Notes under the pieces: model-generated
Seen by the model: the letters and a program-made list of their open reading frames with translations, nothing else
What the model was told of the DNA's origin: nothing
The model's database searches: none
NCBI RefSeq assembly: GCF_027270735.1
Contig: NZ_JAPWIJ010000001.1
Coordinates: forward strand, 705,098-769,097
Origin: Rhodococcus ruber
GTDB taxonomy: Bacteria > Actinomycetota > Actinomycetes > Mycobacteriales > Mycobacteriaceae
Reading direction: 5' to 3'
Length of the DNA: 64,000 nt
Position numbers and translations under genes: made by a program
Shown here: positions 9,721 to 17,064 of the stretch, one piece after another
How the letters are laid out: each line of letters starts with the position of its first letter
How positions within the stretch are numbered: position 1 is the stretch's first letter

Positions 9721-11094
9721 TTATGTGATGTGGGGGCCGGCTCGGGCGTGGGATTGTCGGGGTTTTCGGTAGGGGTCGACGGTGGCGGGTGGTACGAACC
9801 AGGGGTGGTTGTCGGCGGCGATGAACACTTCCCAGTCACTGTGGTGGATGAGTCGGTGGTGGAATCCGCAGAGCAGGACGAGGTTGTTCATGTCGGTGGG
9901 GCCACCGTCGGTCCAGTGCCAGATGTGGTGGCCTTCGGTCCAGGCGGCGGGTTTGCCGCAGCCGGGGAACGCGCAGCCGTGATCGCGGGCAATGAGGGCG
10001 CGTTTCTGTTTCGCGGTGACGGTGCGGGCGGTGCGGGCGAGGTTGATGGGGGATCCGTTCTCGTCCATCACGATGGCGGTCAGAATGCAGTCGCAGGCCA
10101 GTTGCCGAGACGTCTCGCGGGAGAGGGGTCCCATCCACGGGAGCCACCCGACGGTGGTGCCGTCGCCGAAGAGGTCCCGATACGCGCCACGATCGGAGGC
10201 CGGTCCACTGTCACAACCATCGGCATCACCGCCGCTGGTGCTGCTGCTTGCGCTATCGGATTCGGTTGCGGTGCCGGTGTTCTCGCCACTGCCGCTGCCA
10301 CTGCATTTGTCACCTGCGCCTGCTGTAGTGCCGTGGAGGTCGGTGAGATCTTGTAACCGGATGTGCAGGTTGACGTGCGGCTTCTCCCCGCCTTCGGTGG
10401 GGCGGTTGCTGGAGGCGAGGTAGCGGTCGAGGATGTGTCCGAAGGCGTCGGCTCGACGCCGGGCGGGGCTGCGTTCGTCTTGGGTGCCGTCGGCGGCGGG
10501 TCGGGGTTCGGTCAACGGTAGGAGCGCGGTGAGCAGCTTTTCGCCGGTGATCGCATCGAAATCCATCTTCGCCACCAGACGTCCGTTGAGGGTGGTGGAG
10601 GCGAAGAGTTCGTTGCGGTCGGTGTCTTCGGCAGGTGGTGTCTTGCCGCCGTAGGTGTCGTGGAGGCGGGTGATCGCTGCGCGCAGTGGGCCGGTGCGGG
10701 CGTCGGGTCCGGTCGCGGCGGTCAGCAATGCTGCTCTGGCGACGTCCTGGCCTTCTTGCGGGAGGTTCTTCGGTGGGGTTTCGGCGAAGGTGAGGATCAG
10801 GGCGGCGTGGTCGACGGAGATGCGCCCGGTGTTCACGGCGTCGGCGATGTCGGGGAAGTTCTTCAGTCCGCGGGCGAGGGCGACGATCTTGGTGGCTTTG
10901 CCCGGGGAGAGCAGTGTGGTGGAGGTGAGCCATCCGGCTGGGCCGGGGAAGCCGAGTTTCTCTCGGCTCACGCGGGTGTCGATGTCGGCGACGAGCGCGA
11001 TCCGGCGGGCTTCGAGGAGTTGGATCTGATGTGAGACCGCGGTGGCGTCGGCGAGGAGTTCTGCCTCGCTCAGTTGCCAGATCGCGGTGGTCAT
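9721..11094 (-). CDS. DUF222 / 13E12 repeat family protein with HNH endonuclease domain (457 aa)
   Basis: This protein has an N-terminal DUF222 domain (about residues 1-260), a low-complexity Ser/Gly/Asp linker (about 265-305) and a C-terminal HNH nuclease fold with CAFPGCGKP, GHHIWHW and a downstream CGFHHRLIHH zinc/metal motif. REP13E12 family genes are multi-copy in mycobacteria and several belong to the LexA regulon. Their role is unclear, though DNA cleavage is implied by the HNH residues. The ATG at 11094 is preferred because a perfect LexA box lies 14 bp upstream and would fall inside the coding region if the more distal TTG at 11130 were used. No good Shine-Dalgarno is visible for either start. 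Confidence 0.88.
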   Translation of the reverse strand: MTTAIWQLSEAELLADATAVSHQIQLLEARRIALVADIDTRVSREKLGFPGPAGWLTSTTLLSPGKATKIVALARGLKNFPDIADAVNTGRISVDHAALILTFAETPPKNLPQEGQDVARAALLTAATGPDARTGPLRAAITRLHDTYGGKTPPAEDTDRNELFASTTLNGRLVAKMDFDAITGEKLLTALLPLTEPRPAADGTQDERSPARRRADAFGHILDRYLASSNRPTEGGEKPHVNLHIRLQDLTDLHGTTAGAGDKCSGSGSGENTGTATESDSASSSTSGGDADGCDSGPASDRGAYRDLFGDGTTVGWLPWMGPLSRETSRQLACDCILTAIVMDENGSPINLARTARTVTAKQKRALIARDHGCAFPGCGKPAAWTEGHHIWHWTDGGPTDMNNLVLLCGFHHRLIHHSDWEVFIAADNHPWFVPPATVDPYRKPRQSHARAGPHIT

Positions 11095-11107
11095 GGGGGT
11101 AAGTGTA

Positions 11108-11123
11108 TCGAACGTGCGTTCGA
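11108..11123 (-). promoter_or_regulatory. LexA (SOS) box
   Basis: TCGAACGTGCGTTCGA matches the mycobacterial SOS box TCGAAC-N4-GTTCGA at every fixed position. It lies immediately upstream of the DUF222-HNH start, so the gene should be repressed by LexA and induced by DNA damage. Confidence 0.88.
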
Positions 11124-11227
11124 CTGGCAATGATAGTCGAATCGAAAACTATTGCCCTGCATAAGGATTCGGTAAAGCAAACCTGTCGGCGGGGTGTGCT
11201 AACAGCCACGTCGAGAGTCGGAGATCT

Positions 11228-11815
11228 TCACGCTTCCTCGGGATCCCAGCTGACCGGACCGCGGCGACGCACCGTCGCATCGCTGTAGGGATCGAAATTC
11301 GACCTCGAAGTCGACGTACTCGGAGGCCGTACCGAACCGGGCTTCGAGTTCTGTGGACCGTTCGTGGTCTTCACGCGCGTCAACTCGTGTCGCATCGTCG
11401 CGGGCCAGATCTCGAAGAGATAGTCCTCGACTGGTTCGCTCACGTCCGAATCCCAATGGGTACCTCTACCTCTCGAACTCACGCGAACTCCCAGAAAGCC
11501 GCTCACGGGCGGCGAGACCGTAGTCGCGTCCGTGCCTACGTACCCCAGCCCGGAGACGAAAGTCAGCGTCGCGTCCACGGCGATCGAGGCCTCGGCCGCG
11601 TCCTCCCACGACCCGTCGATTTCGATTGTCGGTGCTTGCGCCAGGACGTCGACGGCAACGCGAACGGGCCCCGATGCAATTCCTGTGTGGACGTGAATGC
11701 AGTTGTCGGAGGCGTCGATGAGCTCGCCGAGGGCACCCGGGGGCACCGGCTCACTGTGCGCTGCTACAAGCGAGAACAGGTGGTAATCGACATCGACGGT
11801 CGTCCAGGTGGTCAT
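11228..11815 (-). CDS. Hypothetical protein (195 aa)
   Basis: I do not recognise a family. The protein is acidic, without a signal peptide or membrane helix, and its last 50 residues (Thr/Ser/Arg-rich, ending SWDPEEA) look disordered. The N-terminal part alternates strands (VDYHLFSLVA, VRVAVDVLA, ATLTFVSGLGYVG), which suggests a beta-rich fold. The frame is open through a GC-rich stretch with typical third-position bias, and the ATG start is followed by a normal N-terminus, so a real gene is likely. It lies 22 bp downstream of the next small membrane-protein gene on the same strand and may be its operon partner. Confidence 0.6.
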   Translation of the reverse strand: MTTWTTVDVDYHLFSLVAAHSEPVPPGALGELIDASDNCIHVHTGIASGPVRVAVDVLAQAPTIEIDGSWEDAAEASIAVDATLTFVSGLGYVGTDATTVSPPVSGFLGVRVSSRGRGTHWDSDVSEPVEDYLFEIWPATMRHELTRVKTTNGPQNSKPGSVRPPSTSTSRSNFDPYSDATVRRRGPVSWDPEEA

Positions 11816-11837
11816 GGCCGATTCTGGCCACAGACCT

Positions 11838-12242
11838 CTACCGCTGTCGAGTCTTTCGCAACCACCACAGTCCCGCGATGGGGAGCACCACCGGGATGAA
11901 GACGTATCCGGATCCGAAGTGCGACCACACCGTCGGTTCCGGGAAATCCTGGGGCTGGATGTAGCTGAGAGTGCCGATGCCGATGACTCCGACGAGTTCG
12001 ATGATGCAGGACACCGTCACCACGCTTCGGGATGCTTCGGTTGCCCTCGCCAGTCCCACCGTCGCGATGATGTAGACCACCGCAGCGAACGCCGATAGAA
12101 GGTACGCCACCGGTGCGTTGTCGAATCGGGTGGTGAGCTGCACTATCGAGCGCGATGTCGCGGCAACGGCGAACACCGCGTAGACGGCGATGAGAAAGCG
12201 CCCGAAGCCGGTGCGCGTCGCTTGCTGGAGGTTGTCAGGCAT
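11838..12242 (-). CDS. Small integral membrane protein (134 aa)
   Basis: The protein carries about four hydrophobic segments (starting near FLIAVYAVFAVAA, YLLSAFAAVVYIIATVGL, IIELVGVIGIGTLSYI and VFIPVVLPIAGLWWL) and ends in a positively charged tail, LRKTRQR. I recognise no enzymatic motif. Its start overlaps the end of the upstream membrane-protein gene by 8 bp, so the two are translationally coupled and probably interact. The function is unknown. Confidence 0.75.
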   Translation of the reverse strand: MPDNLQQATRTGFGRFLIAVYAVFAVAATSRSIVQLTTRFDNAPVAYLLSAFAAVVYIIATVGLARATEASRSVVTVSCIIELVGVIGIGTLSYIQPQDFPEPTVWSHFGSGYVFIPVVLPIAGLWWLRKTRQR

Positions 12243-12615
12243 ATCCGGCCCAAATCTGGCTCAGGCGCAACACCATGGCTGCGAGGGTGAGGACGGCGAC
12301 GAGCAGCACCGCTGTGCCGCCGCGGGAACGGTCGCCCAGGGACCACCACGTTCCCAACGGAAGCAGGAACAGCAGTCCGACGAGATACGAGCCGAACGTC
12401 AACCGGTGTATCTCGCGATCCGAGGTGAACATCATGACGAACCCGATCACGGCCTGAAGCGCTACGACGGCCTCGGTGGCTGCGATCGTCCAGAACAGTG
12501 CTCGGTCGGCCTTGTTCTTCAACAGAACGGGTCGGTTCGTGGCGAGCTTCACGAGCACCCAGATGCCCACTACCAGGGACAACGCATACAACAAGCCGGT
12601 GACGGCGCCGATCAT
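12235..12615 (-). CDS. Small integral membrane protein (126 aa)
   Basis: About four membrane segments span the protein (LYALSLVVGIWVLVKL, ALFWTIAATEAVVALQAVIGFV, YLVGLLFLLPLGTWWSL, VLLVAVLTLAAMVLRL). No catalytic or binding motif is visible. It is the first gene of a two-gene membrane pair, possibly three genes with the hypothetical protein further downstream. It diverges from the Nit1C-type operon, with 272 bp between the two starts. Confidence 0.75.
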   Translation of the reverse strand: MIGAVTGLLYALSLVVGIWVLVKLATNRPVLLKNKADRALFWTIAATEAVVALQAVIGFVMMFTSDREIHRLTFGSYLVGLLFLLPLGTWWSLGDRSRGGTAVLLVAVLTLAAMVLRLSQIWAGYA

Positions 12616-12722
12616 CGTGTTCCTCGTCCTGCTCGCGATGGATGGGTGGACCGGCCTTCACAGTAGCCGCGTAACACCACGTCAACACTGTGAGGCCCTC
12701 GAAACACGGCGTTGTTCCGAGC

Positions 12723-12738
12723 GTGACCAACCGGAAAT
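12723..12738 (+). promoter_or_regulatory. Possible GlnR-type half-site upstream of the nit operon
   Basis: GTGAC-N6-GAAAT resembles the actinobacterial GlnR pattern GTNAC-N6-GAAAC with one mismatch. A second weaker copy, GTAAC-N6-TCAAC, is at 12671-12686. Both lie in the 272 bp region between the membrane-protein pair and nitB. The motif is short and could be chance. Confidence 0.25.
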
Positions 12739-12887
12739 GGATGGGGCTTGTACTTGTCCCATGGCCGAAGAGGATCTGCTCTTTCGCCGGACATGACCTC
12801 TCTTCCTCAGGTGGCCATCGACGCCCACCGCATCTCGAGTAGTTGCCCATTGCATTCAGCCAGCTCTGCGAACCTCAGGAGACACCA

Positions 12888-13412
12888 GTGTCAGACCTCG
12901 ACCAGTCCATCGCCGAGAACATCAAGAAGTCCCTCGAAGAGATCCCGCACCCTTCACTTCCCAAGGGCAGCAACATCTACGGCTCCACCAAGATCTTCCC
13001 CGACTACAAGGCAGAGAACGGCGAAAGCTACTTCACTCTGGTGCACGGCATCGCCCACGAGTCCTCGGTATCGTTCGTTGCGGTACTTCAGGCGACGCGC
13101 GCCCTGCGTAAGGGCTTCGAGTCGGCAATGTACTTCTACGGCCCCGGTGCCATCAATTGCCTTGCCACTCGCGGATTTCCGACTACCGGTGACTCCGGCT
13201 TCCCGGGTGAGCAGAACATCAACGACTCCCTTGCGACGTTCATCGCCGAGGGCGGCACGGTGTTCTGCTGCCGCTTCGGTCTGGCGCTGCACGGCGGTCG
13301 TGAAGAGGATCTCATCGAAGGTGTCATCCCGGCCCACCCCCTCGACGTGCAGGACGCGCTGATCCACTACGCGCGCAAGGGTGCCATCATCAACTCGACC
13401 TACATGGTCTAG
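12888..13412 (+). CDS. nitB: NitB, MSMEG_0572/Sll0783 family protein (174 aa)
   Basis: This is the first gene of the Nit1C-type operon. The family is known as a nitrogen-starvation-associated protein in cyanobacteria and mycobacteria and is required with its neighbours for cyanide use in Pseudomonas; its biochemical role is not established. The sequence is soluble, with a conserved-looking core (MYFYGPGAINCLATRGFPTTGDSGFPGEQ is split here only by function) and a cysteine pair in FCCRFGLALHGGREEDLIEG. The GTG at 12888 is preceded by AGGAGA at 12877-12882; the frame extends further upstream but lacks a ribosome site there. The next gene starts 9 bp after its stop. Confidence 0.85.
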   Translation: MSDLDQSIAENIKKSLEEIPHPSLPKGSNIYGSTKIFPDYKAENGESYFTLVHGIAHESSVSFVAVLQATRALRKGFESAMYFYGPGAINCLATRGFPTTGDSGFPGEQNINDSLATFIAEGGTVFCCRFGLALHGGREEDLIEGVIPAHPLDVQDALIHYARKGAIINSTYMV

Positions 13413-13421
13413 GAGCGAACC

Positions 13422-14477
13422 ATGTCGGTCAGTACGCGTGTAGATCTGGCGTTGCTCGGAATCCGAGGATCCACGCCGGTCTCGAGAACGGCAGGCGCCG
13501 GGCCGAGCGATGACGGGCATGTCACCATCGATGGCCTCGGCGCAGCCATCCCACGCAATCCGCTCAGCCCGTACGTTCTCGAAGAGGGACGAGTGTTGTT
13601 CGACGGCAACGACATCGGTCTCGATGTTCAGGCCGTCGACCGTCCGAAGTTCTACGACCTCGCCACCGCCGACGGGATCGCCTACGAAAAGATCGCCAAG
13701 CTCCACGGCTCCAGCGTTCTCGCTACGACCGTGGTGCAGACGTGTATCCGTTACGACGCCGACCAGCGGTGCCGCTTCTGCTCCATCGAGGCCTCGCTCG
13801 AGGCAGGCGACACCATCGCCGTCAAGACCCCGGCTCAACTCGCCGAGGTAGCAGAGGCGGCCGTCCGGCTCGACGGCGTCACTCAAATGGTCATGACGAC
13901 AGGCACTTCCGCAGCGAAGGATCGCGGTGCCCGTCATCTGGCCCGATGTGTGCGCGCCATCAAGGCCGTGGTTCCTGATCTGCCGATCCAGGTGCAGTGC
14001 GAACCTCCCGGTGACCTGCAGACGATTCAGGATCTGTACGACGCCGGAGCCGAATCCATCGGCATCCACGTCGAATCTCTCGACGACGAGGTTCGACGAC
14101 GGTGGATGCCGGGCAAGGCGTCGGTATCGATGGACGAGTACCGCGCGGCCTGGAGAGAGGCAGTGCGGATCTTCGGACGCAACCAGGTATCGACCTACAT
14201 TCTGGTCGGCCTCGGTGAGGATCCGGACGAGTTGGTTTCCGGTGCTGCGGAACTCATCGAGATGGGCGTGTACCCCTTCGTCGTTCCGTTTCGTCCACTT
14301 GCCGGCACGTTGGCAGTCGATGTCGATCGCGCGACGGCCCCTGCCCGTGACGTATTCGAAAGCGTCACCCGACGCGTTGCCAAGGAGCTCCAGGCAGCAG
14401 CGATGCTCGGCTCCGATCAGAAGGCAGGCTGCGCGGCATGCGGTGCGTGCAGCGTCCTGCAGAATGCGGGAGGCTGA
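13422..14477 (+). CDS. nitD: NitD, radical SAM protein of the MSMEG_0568 family (351 aa)
   Basis: This is a radical S-adenosylmethionine enzyme distantly like biotin synthase. The cluster-binding cysteines appear as Cys108, Cys117 and Cys120, a CX8CX2C spacing instead of the usual CX3CX2C. A second cysteine group, Cys337, Cys340 and Cys343 (CX2CX2C), lies near the C-terminus and could hold an auxiliary cluster or metal. The TIM-barrel character is seen in LPIQVQCEPPGDLQ, ESIGIHVESLD and STYILVGLGEDPDELV. The reaction is unknown; in the pathway it must act together with the nitrilase and oxidoreductase. The start has AGGAG upstream. The gene is followed 1 bp later by the GNAT-AIR synthase fusion. 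Confidence 0.88.
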   Translation: MSVSTRVDLALLGIRGSTPVSRTAGAGPSDDGHVTIDGLGAAIPRNPLSPYVLEEGRVLFDGNDIGLDVQAVDRPKFYDLATADGIAYEKIAKLHGSSVLATTVVQTCIRYDADQRCRFCSIEASLEAGDTIAVKTPAQLAEVAEAAVRLDGVTQMVMTTGTSAAKDRGARHLARCVRAIKAVVPDLPIQVQCEPPGDLQTIQDLYDAGAESIGIHVESLDDEVRRRWMPGKASVSMDEYRAAWREAVRIFGRNQVSTYILVGLGEDPDELVSGAAELIEMGVYPFVVPFRPLAGTLAVDVDRATAPARDVFESVTRRVAKELQAAAMLGSDQKAGCAACGACSVLQNAGG

Positions 14478-14478
14478 G

Positions 14479-15891
14479 ATGTACAGGGCGGACGCACAGG
14501 ATCTTGCCGGATTGTCGGGCGCTGCAACCACTGTCGCGGAGCCCGAGTTCGTGGTCCAACCGTGCGACGGCCCGGTGCAACTGAGCTCGTACCGGGCACT
14601 ACGCAAGGCGACGTTCGTTGCCGAACAGGGCCTGTTCTCCGGCACCGATCAAGACGATATCGACGACGACCATCGCACTGTCGTTCTGGTCGCCACCGAC
14701 CGGGACGGCACCGTGCTCGGTGGAGTACGTCTTGCTCCCTGCACCGCAACGGATCTGGGATGGTGGGCCGGAAGTCGCCTGGTGGTGTCTGCTTCGGCGC
14801 GCACCTCCGGTGTCGGTCCTGCACTGGTTCGTGCGGCCTGTGCGCATGCCGAGAGCCGAGGCGTACTTCGGTTCGATGCGACGGTGCAGAAGCGCAACGA
14901 GAAGCTGTTCACCGGTCTCGGGTGGATCAGACGCGGCGACGTCGAAGTGGCCGGTACCCCGCATGTGGCGATGTACTGGCCCATCGACCGAATCGAACGG
15001 CTGGTGTCGTCGACCAAAGCGATGCTCGCCGGAGTGCTCGCACCCCTGAAGGCGCAGCCGCTCGGGCTCGGGGCCAAAGGCTTTCGAGGCGACGACGGGG
15101 TACCGGTACCGGGCAGTGACATGATCGCGGCCTGCGACGCAATCATTCCCTCGATGGTCGATCGTGACCCGGAGTGGGCCGGGTGGTGCGCGGCCCTGGT
15201 GAACTTGAACGACCTGTCTGCGATGGGAGCTCGAGCCGTCGGCATGCTCGATTCCGTCGGAGCACCCACACAGTCCCGGCTGACCCGCATCATTCGGGGA
15301 CTCGCCAATGCCTCTGCAGCATGGCAAGTCCCGGTACTCGGTGGCCATACTCAGGCCGGGGTGCCGTCCTCGCTGTCGGTCACTGCTCTGGGGCGTACAG
15401 CGAACCCGGTGCGGGCCGGTGGGGGCAACGTCGGCGACCGGCTGACGCTCACCGCCGACATCGAAGGTGAGTGGCGACGGGGATACTCTGGCCAGCAATG
15501 GGATTCGTCCTCGCGACGCAACACCGAGGAATTGACAGCAATGGCGTCGTTCGTTGCCCGAACCGCGCCGAAGGCAGCCAAGGACGTCTCGATGGCCGGC
15601 CTGGCGGGCACTACCGGGATGCTGGCCGAGGCAAGCGGAACCGGTGCCGTATTGGACATCTCCTCGATCCCGAAGCCCGACGCTGCGTCGATGGGCGAGT
15701 GGATCACGTGTTTTCCTGGGTTCGCGATGATCACCGCGGACCGTCCCGGTGCACCTGTTGCACCATCCGGACCTGCACTGTCCGCAGTATGCGGAGAGCT
15801 CACCGACATTCCGGGCGTCGCGCTGCGATGGCCCGACGGAATCACCACTCGCGCGGTCACGTCCACCGTGACCGGATTGGGAGAAGCATGA
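14479..15891 (+). CDS. NitE-NitF fusion: GNAT acetyltransferase plus AIR synthase-like protein (470 aa)
   Basis: Two functions that are separate genes (nitE, nitF) in the Pseudomonas Nit1C cluster are joined here, as in Sll0787/MSMEG_0567 proteins. Residues 1 to about 165 form a GNAT N-acyltransferase (RKATFVAEQGLF, VLGGVRLAP, RTSGVGPALVRAACAHAESRG). Residues about 185-470 resemble the PurM/AIR synthase fold, which binds ATP and phosphorylates or cyclises amide substrates (ALVNLNDLSAMGARAVGMLDS, VPVLGGHTQAGVPSSLSVTALG). ATG 14479 is used because GGGAGG lies 6 bp upstream; an in-frame ATG at 14464 would overlap nitD. Its stop overlaps the nitrilase start (ATGA). Confidence 0.85.
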   Translation: MYRADAQDLAGLSGAATTVAEPEFVVQPCDGPVQLSSYRALRKATFVAEQGLFSGTDQDDIDDDHRTVVLVATDRDGTVLGGVRLAPCTATDLGWWAGSRLVVSASARTSGVGPALVRAACAHAESRGVLRFDATVQKRNEKLFTGLGWIRRGDVEVAGTPHVAMYWPIDRIERLVSSTKAMLAGVLAPLKAQPLGLGAKGFRGDDGVPVPGSDMIAACDAIIPSMVDRDPEWAGWCAALVNLNDLSAMGARAVGMLDSVGAPTQSRLTRIIRGLANASAAWQVPVLGGHTQAGVPSSLSVTALGRTANPVRAGGGNVGDRLTLTADIEGEWRRGYSGQQWDSSSRRNTEELTAMASFVARTAPKAAKDVSMAGLAGTTGMLAEASGTGAVLDISSIPKPDAASMGEWITCFPGFAMITADRPGAPVAPSGPALSAVCGELTDIPGVALRWPDGITTRAVTSTVTGLGEA

Positions 15892-16781
15892 CCACCCACC
15901 CGAAGGCCATCACTATTTCCGTTGCCGCAGCCGAATTCGGGCGCGACATGGAACAGGGCTACGCCACCATCGCCGCGTTGCTCGAGGAAGCGCGCAATCG
16001 CGGCAGTCAACTGCTCGTCCTACCCGAGGCCTGCCTCGGCGGCTACCTGCCGAGCCTCGGTGGAGGCGACGAGACCGAGGAATCGCGACAGCGTCGACTG
16101 AAAGCACTGCCTCCGGCCCTCGAACTCGACGGACCCGAGATCAGGCGGGTCATCGACATGGCGGGGGACACCGTCGTCACCTTCGGCTTCTGTGAGAAGG
16201 ACGGCGACACCCGCTACAACGCCGCAGTGACGGTCGACGGCAGCGGAATCCTCGGCTCGTACCGCAAGGTGCACCAGCCGCTCGGTGAGAACCTCTGCTA
16301 CGACGCGGGAGACAGCTACTCCGCCTTCGATACTCCGGTGGGCCGAATGGGCATGCAGATCTGCTACGACAAGGGATTCCCCGAAGCGGCCCGCGAGCTT
16401 GCCCTCGACGGTGCCGAGATCGTCGCCTCCATCTCCGCTTGGCCGACGGCACGTACCGCGACTGTGGAGAACATGGAGGAGGACCGCTGGAAGCAGCGCT
16501 TCGACATCTACGATCGCGCTCGTGCGCTCGAGAACCAGATCATCTGGGTCGCGGCGAATCAGGCCGGCACCTTCGGATCCTTACGGTTCGTCTGCAGCGC
16601 CAAGATCGTCGGGCCCGGCGGGGAGATTCTCGCCGGCACCGGCGTCGAACCGGGACTGGCGACGGCCACCGTCGACGTCGATGCGCTCATCGGGGCGGCG
16701 CGTGGCGGCGGGATGTACAACCTTCGCGATCGTCGGCCGTCCGTGTATCGGACCATCACCAAGGAGCCGATCCATGCCTGA
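15888..16781 (+). CDS. nitC: NitC, nitrilase of the Nit1 / Sll0784 family (297 aa)
   Basis: This is a carbon-nitrogen hydrolase that converts nitriles to acids and ammonia. The full catalytic set is present: Glu47 in LPEACLGGY, Lys127 in SYRKVHQPLGE, Glu134, and the nucleophile Cys159 in MGMQICYDKGFPE. The family is the hallmark of the Nit1C cluster, which has been linked to growth on cyanide. The physiological substrate in this organism is not known. Start ATG 15888 overlaps the fusion gene's stop, and its own end overlaps nitG by 8 bp. The frame extends upstream inside the fusion gene, but that part is spurious. Confidence 0.92.
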   Translation: MTTHPKAITISVAAAEFGRDMEQGYATIAALLEEARNRGSQLLVLPEACLGGYLPSLGGGDETEESRQRRLKALPPALELDGPEIRRVIDMAGDTVVTFGFCEKDGDTRYNAAVTVDGSGILGSYRKVHQPLGENLCYDAGDSYSAFDTPVGRMGMQICYDKGFPEAARELALDGAEIVASISAWPTARTATVENMEEDRWKQRFDIYDRARALENQIIWVAANQAGTFGSLRFVCSAKIVGPGGEILAGTGVEPGLATATVDVDALIGAARGGGMYNLRDRRPSVYRTITKEPIHA

Positions 16782-17064
16782 GATGTCGTTCCTTGTTCGC
16801 TGGCCCGATGGGCGCGAACAGTCCTGCTATTCACCGTCTCTGGTGATGCACGACTACCTGACGCCCGGCGAGGAGTACCCGGTGGCGGAGTTCGTTCAGC
16901 GGACGTCGGAAGCGTTGACGATCGCCAGCGATCGAGTGCTCGCCAAGTTCGGCATGCGGTGCACCTCGGCCGCGCAGCAGATGGAAGAGATCCACGGCGT
17001 CAGCGCTTCGTATCGGGCCGGTGCCGTCCGTGTACTGAGCATGTCGGGAGCTGAATTGCTATGA
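16774..17064 (+). CDS. nitG: NitG, MSMEG_0570 family small protein (96 aa)
   Basis: This is a small soluble protein of the Nit1C cluster, described only as nitrogen-starvation-associated. It begins MPEMSFLVRWPDG and contains SEALTIASDRVLAKFGMRCTSAAQQ, likely a helix. No catalytic motif is recognisable, and a carrier or accessory role is only a guess. It overlaps nitC by 8 bp and nitH by 4 bp (ATGA), so its amount should follow theirs through coupled translation. Confidence 0.82.
   Translation: MPEMSFLVRWPDGREQSCYSPSLVMHDYLTPGEEYPVAEFVQRTSEALTIASDRVLAKFGMRCTSAAQQMEEIHGVSASYRAGAVRVLSMSGAELL

Noticed and set aside
12954..14645. A 563-codon open frame antisense to the nit operon
   Set aside because: The frame covers several real genes in reverse; its translation shows no domain, and codon bias favours the plus strand.
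15471..15887. Upstream extension of the nitrilase reading frame
   Set aside because: The extension lies fully within the GNAT-AIR synthase fusion gene and does not match nitrilase N-termini; ATG 15888 has the ATGA overlap.
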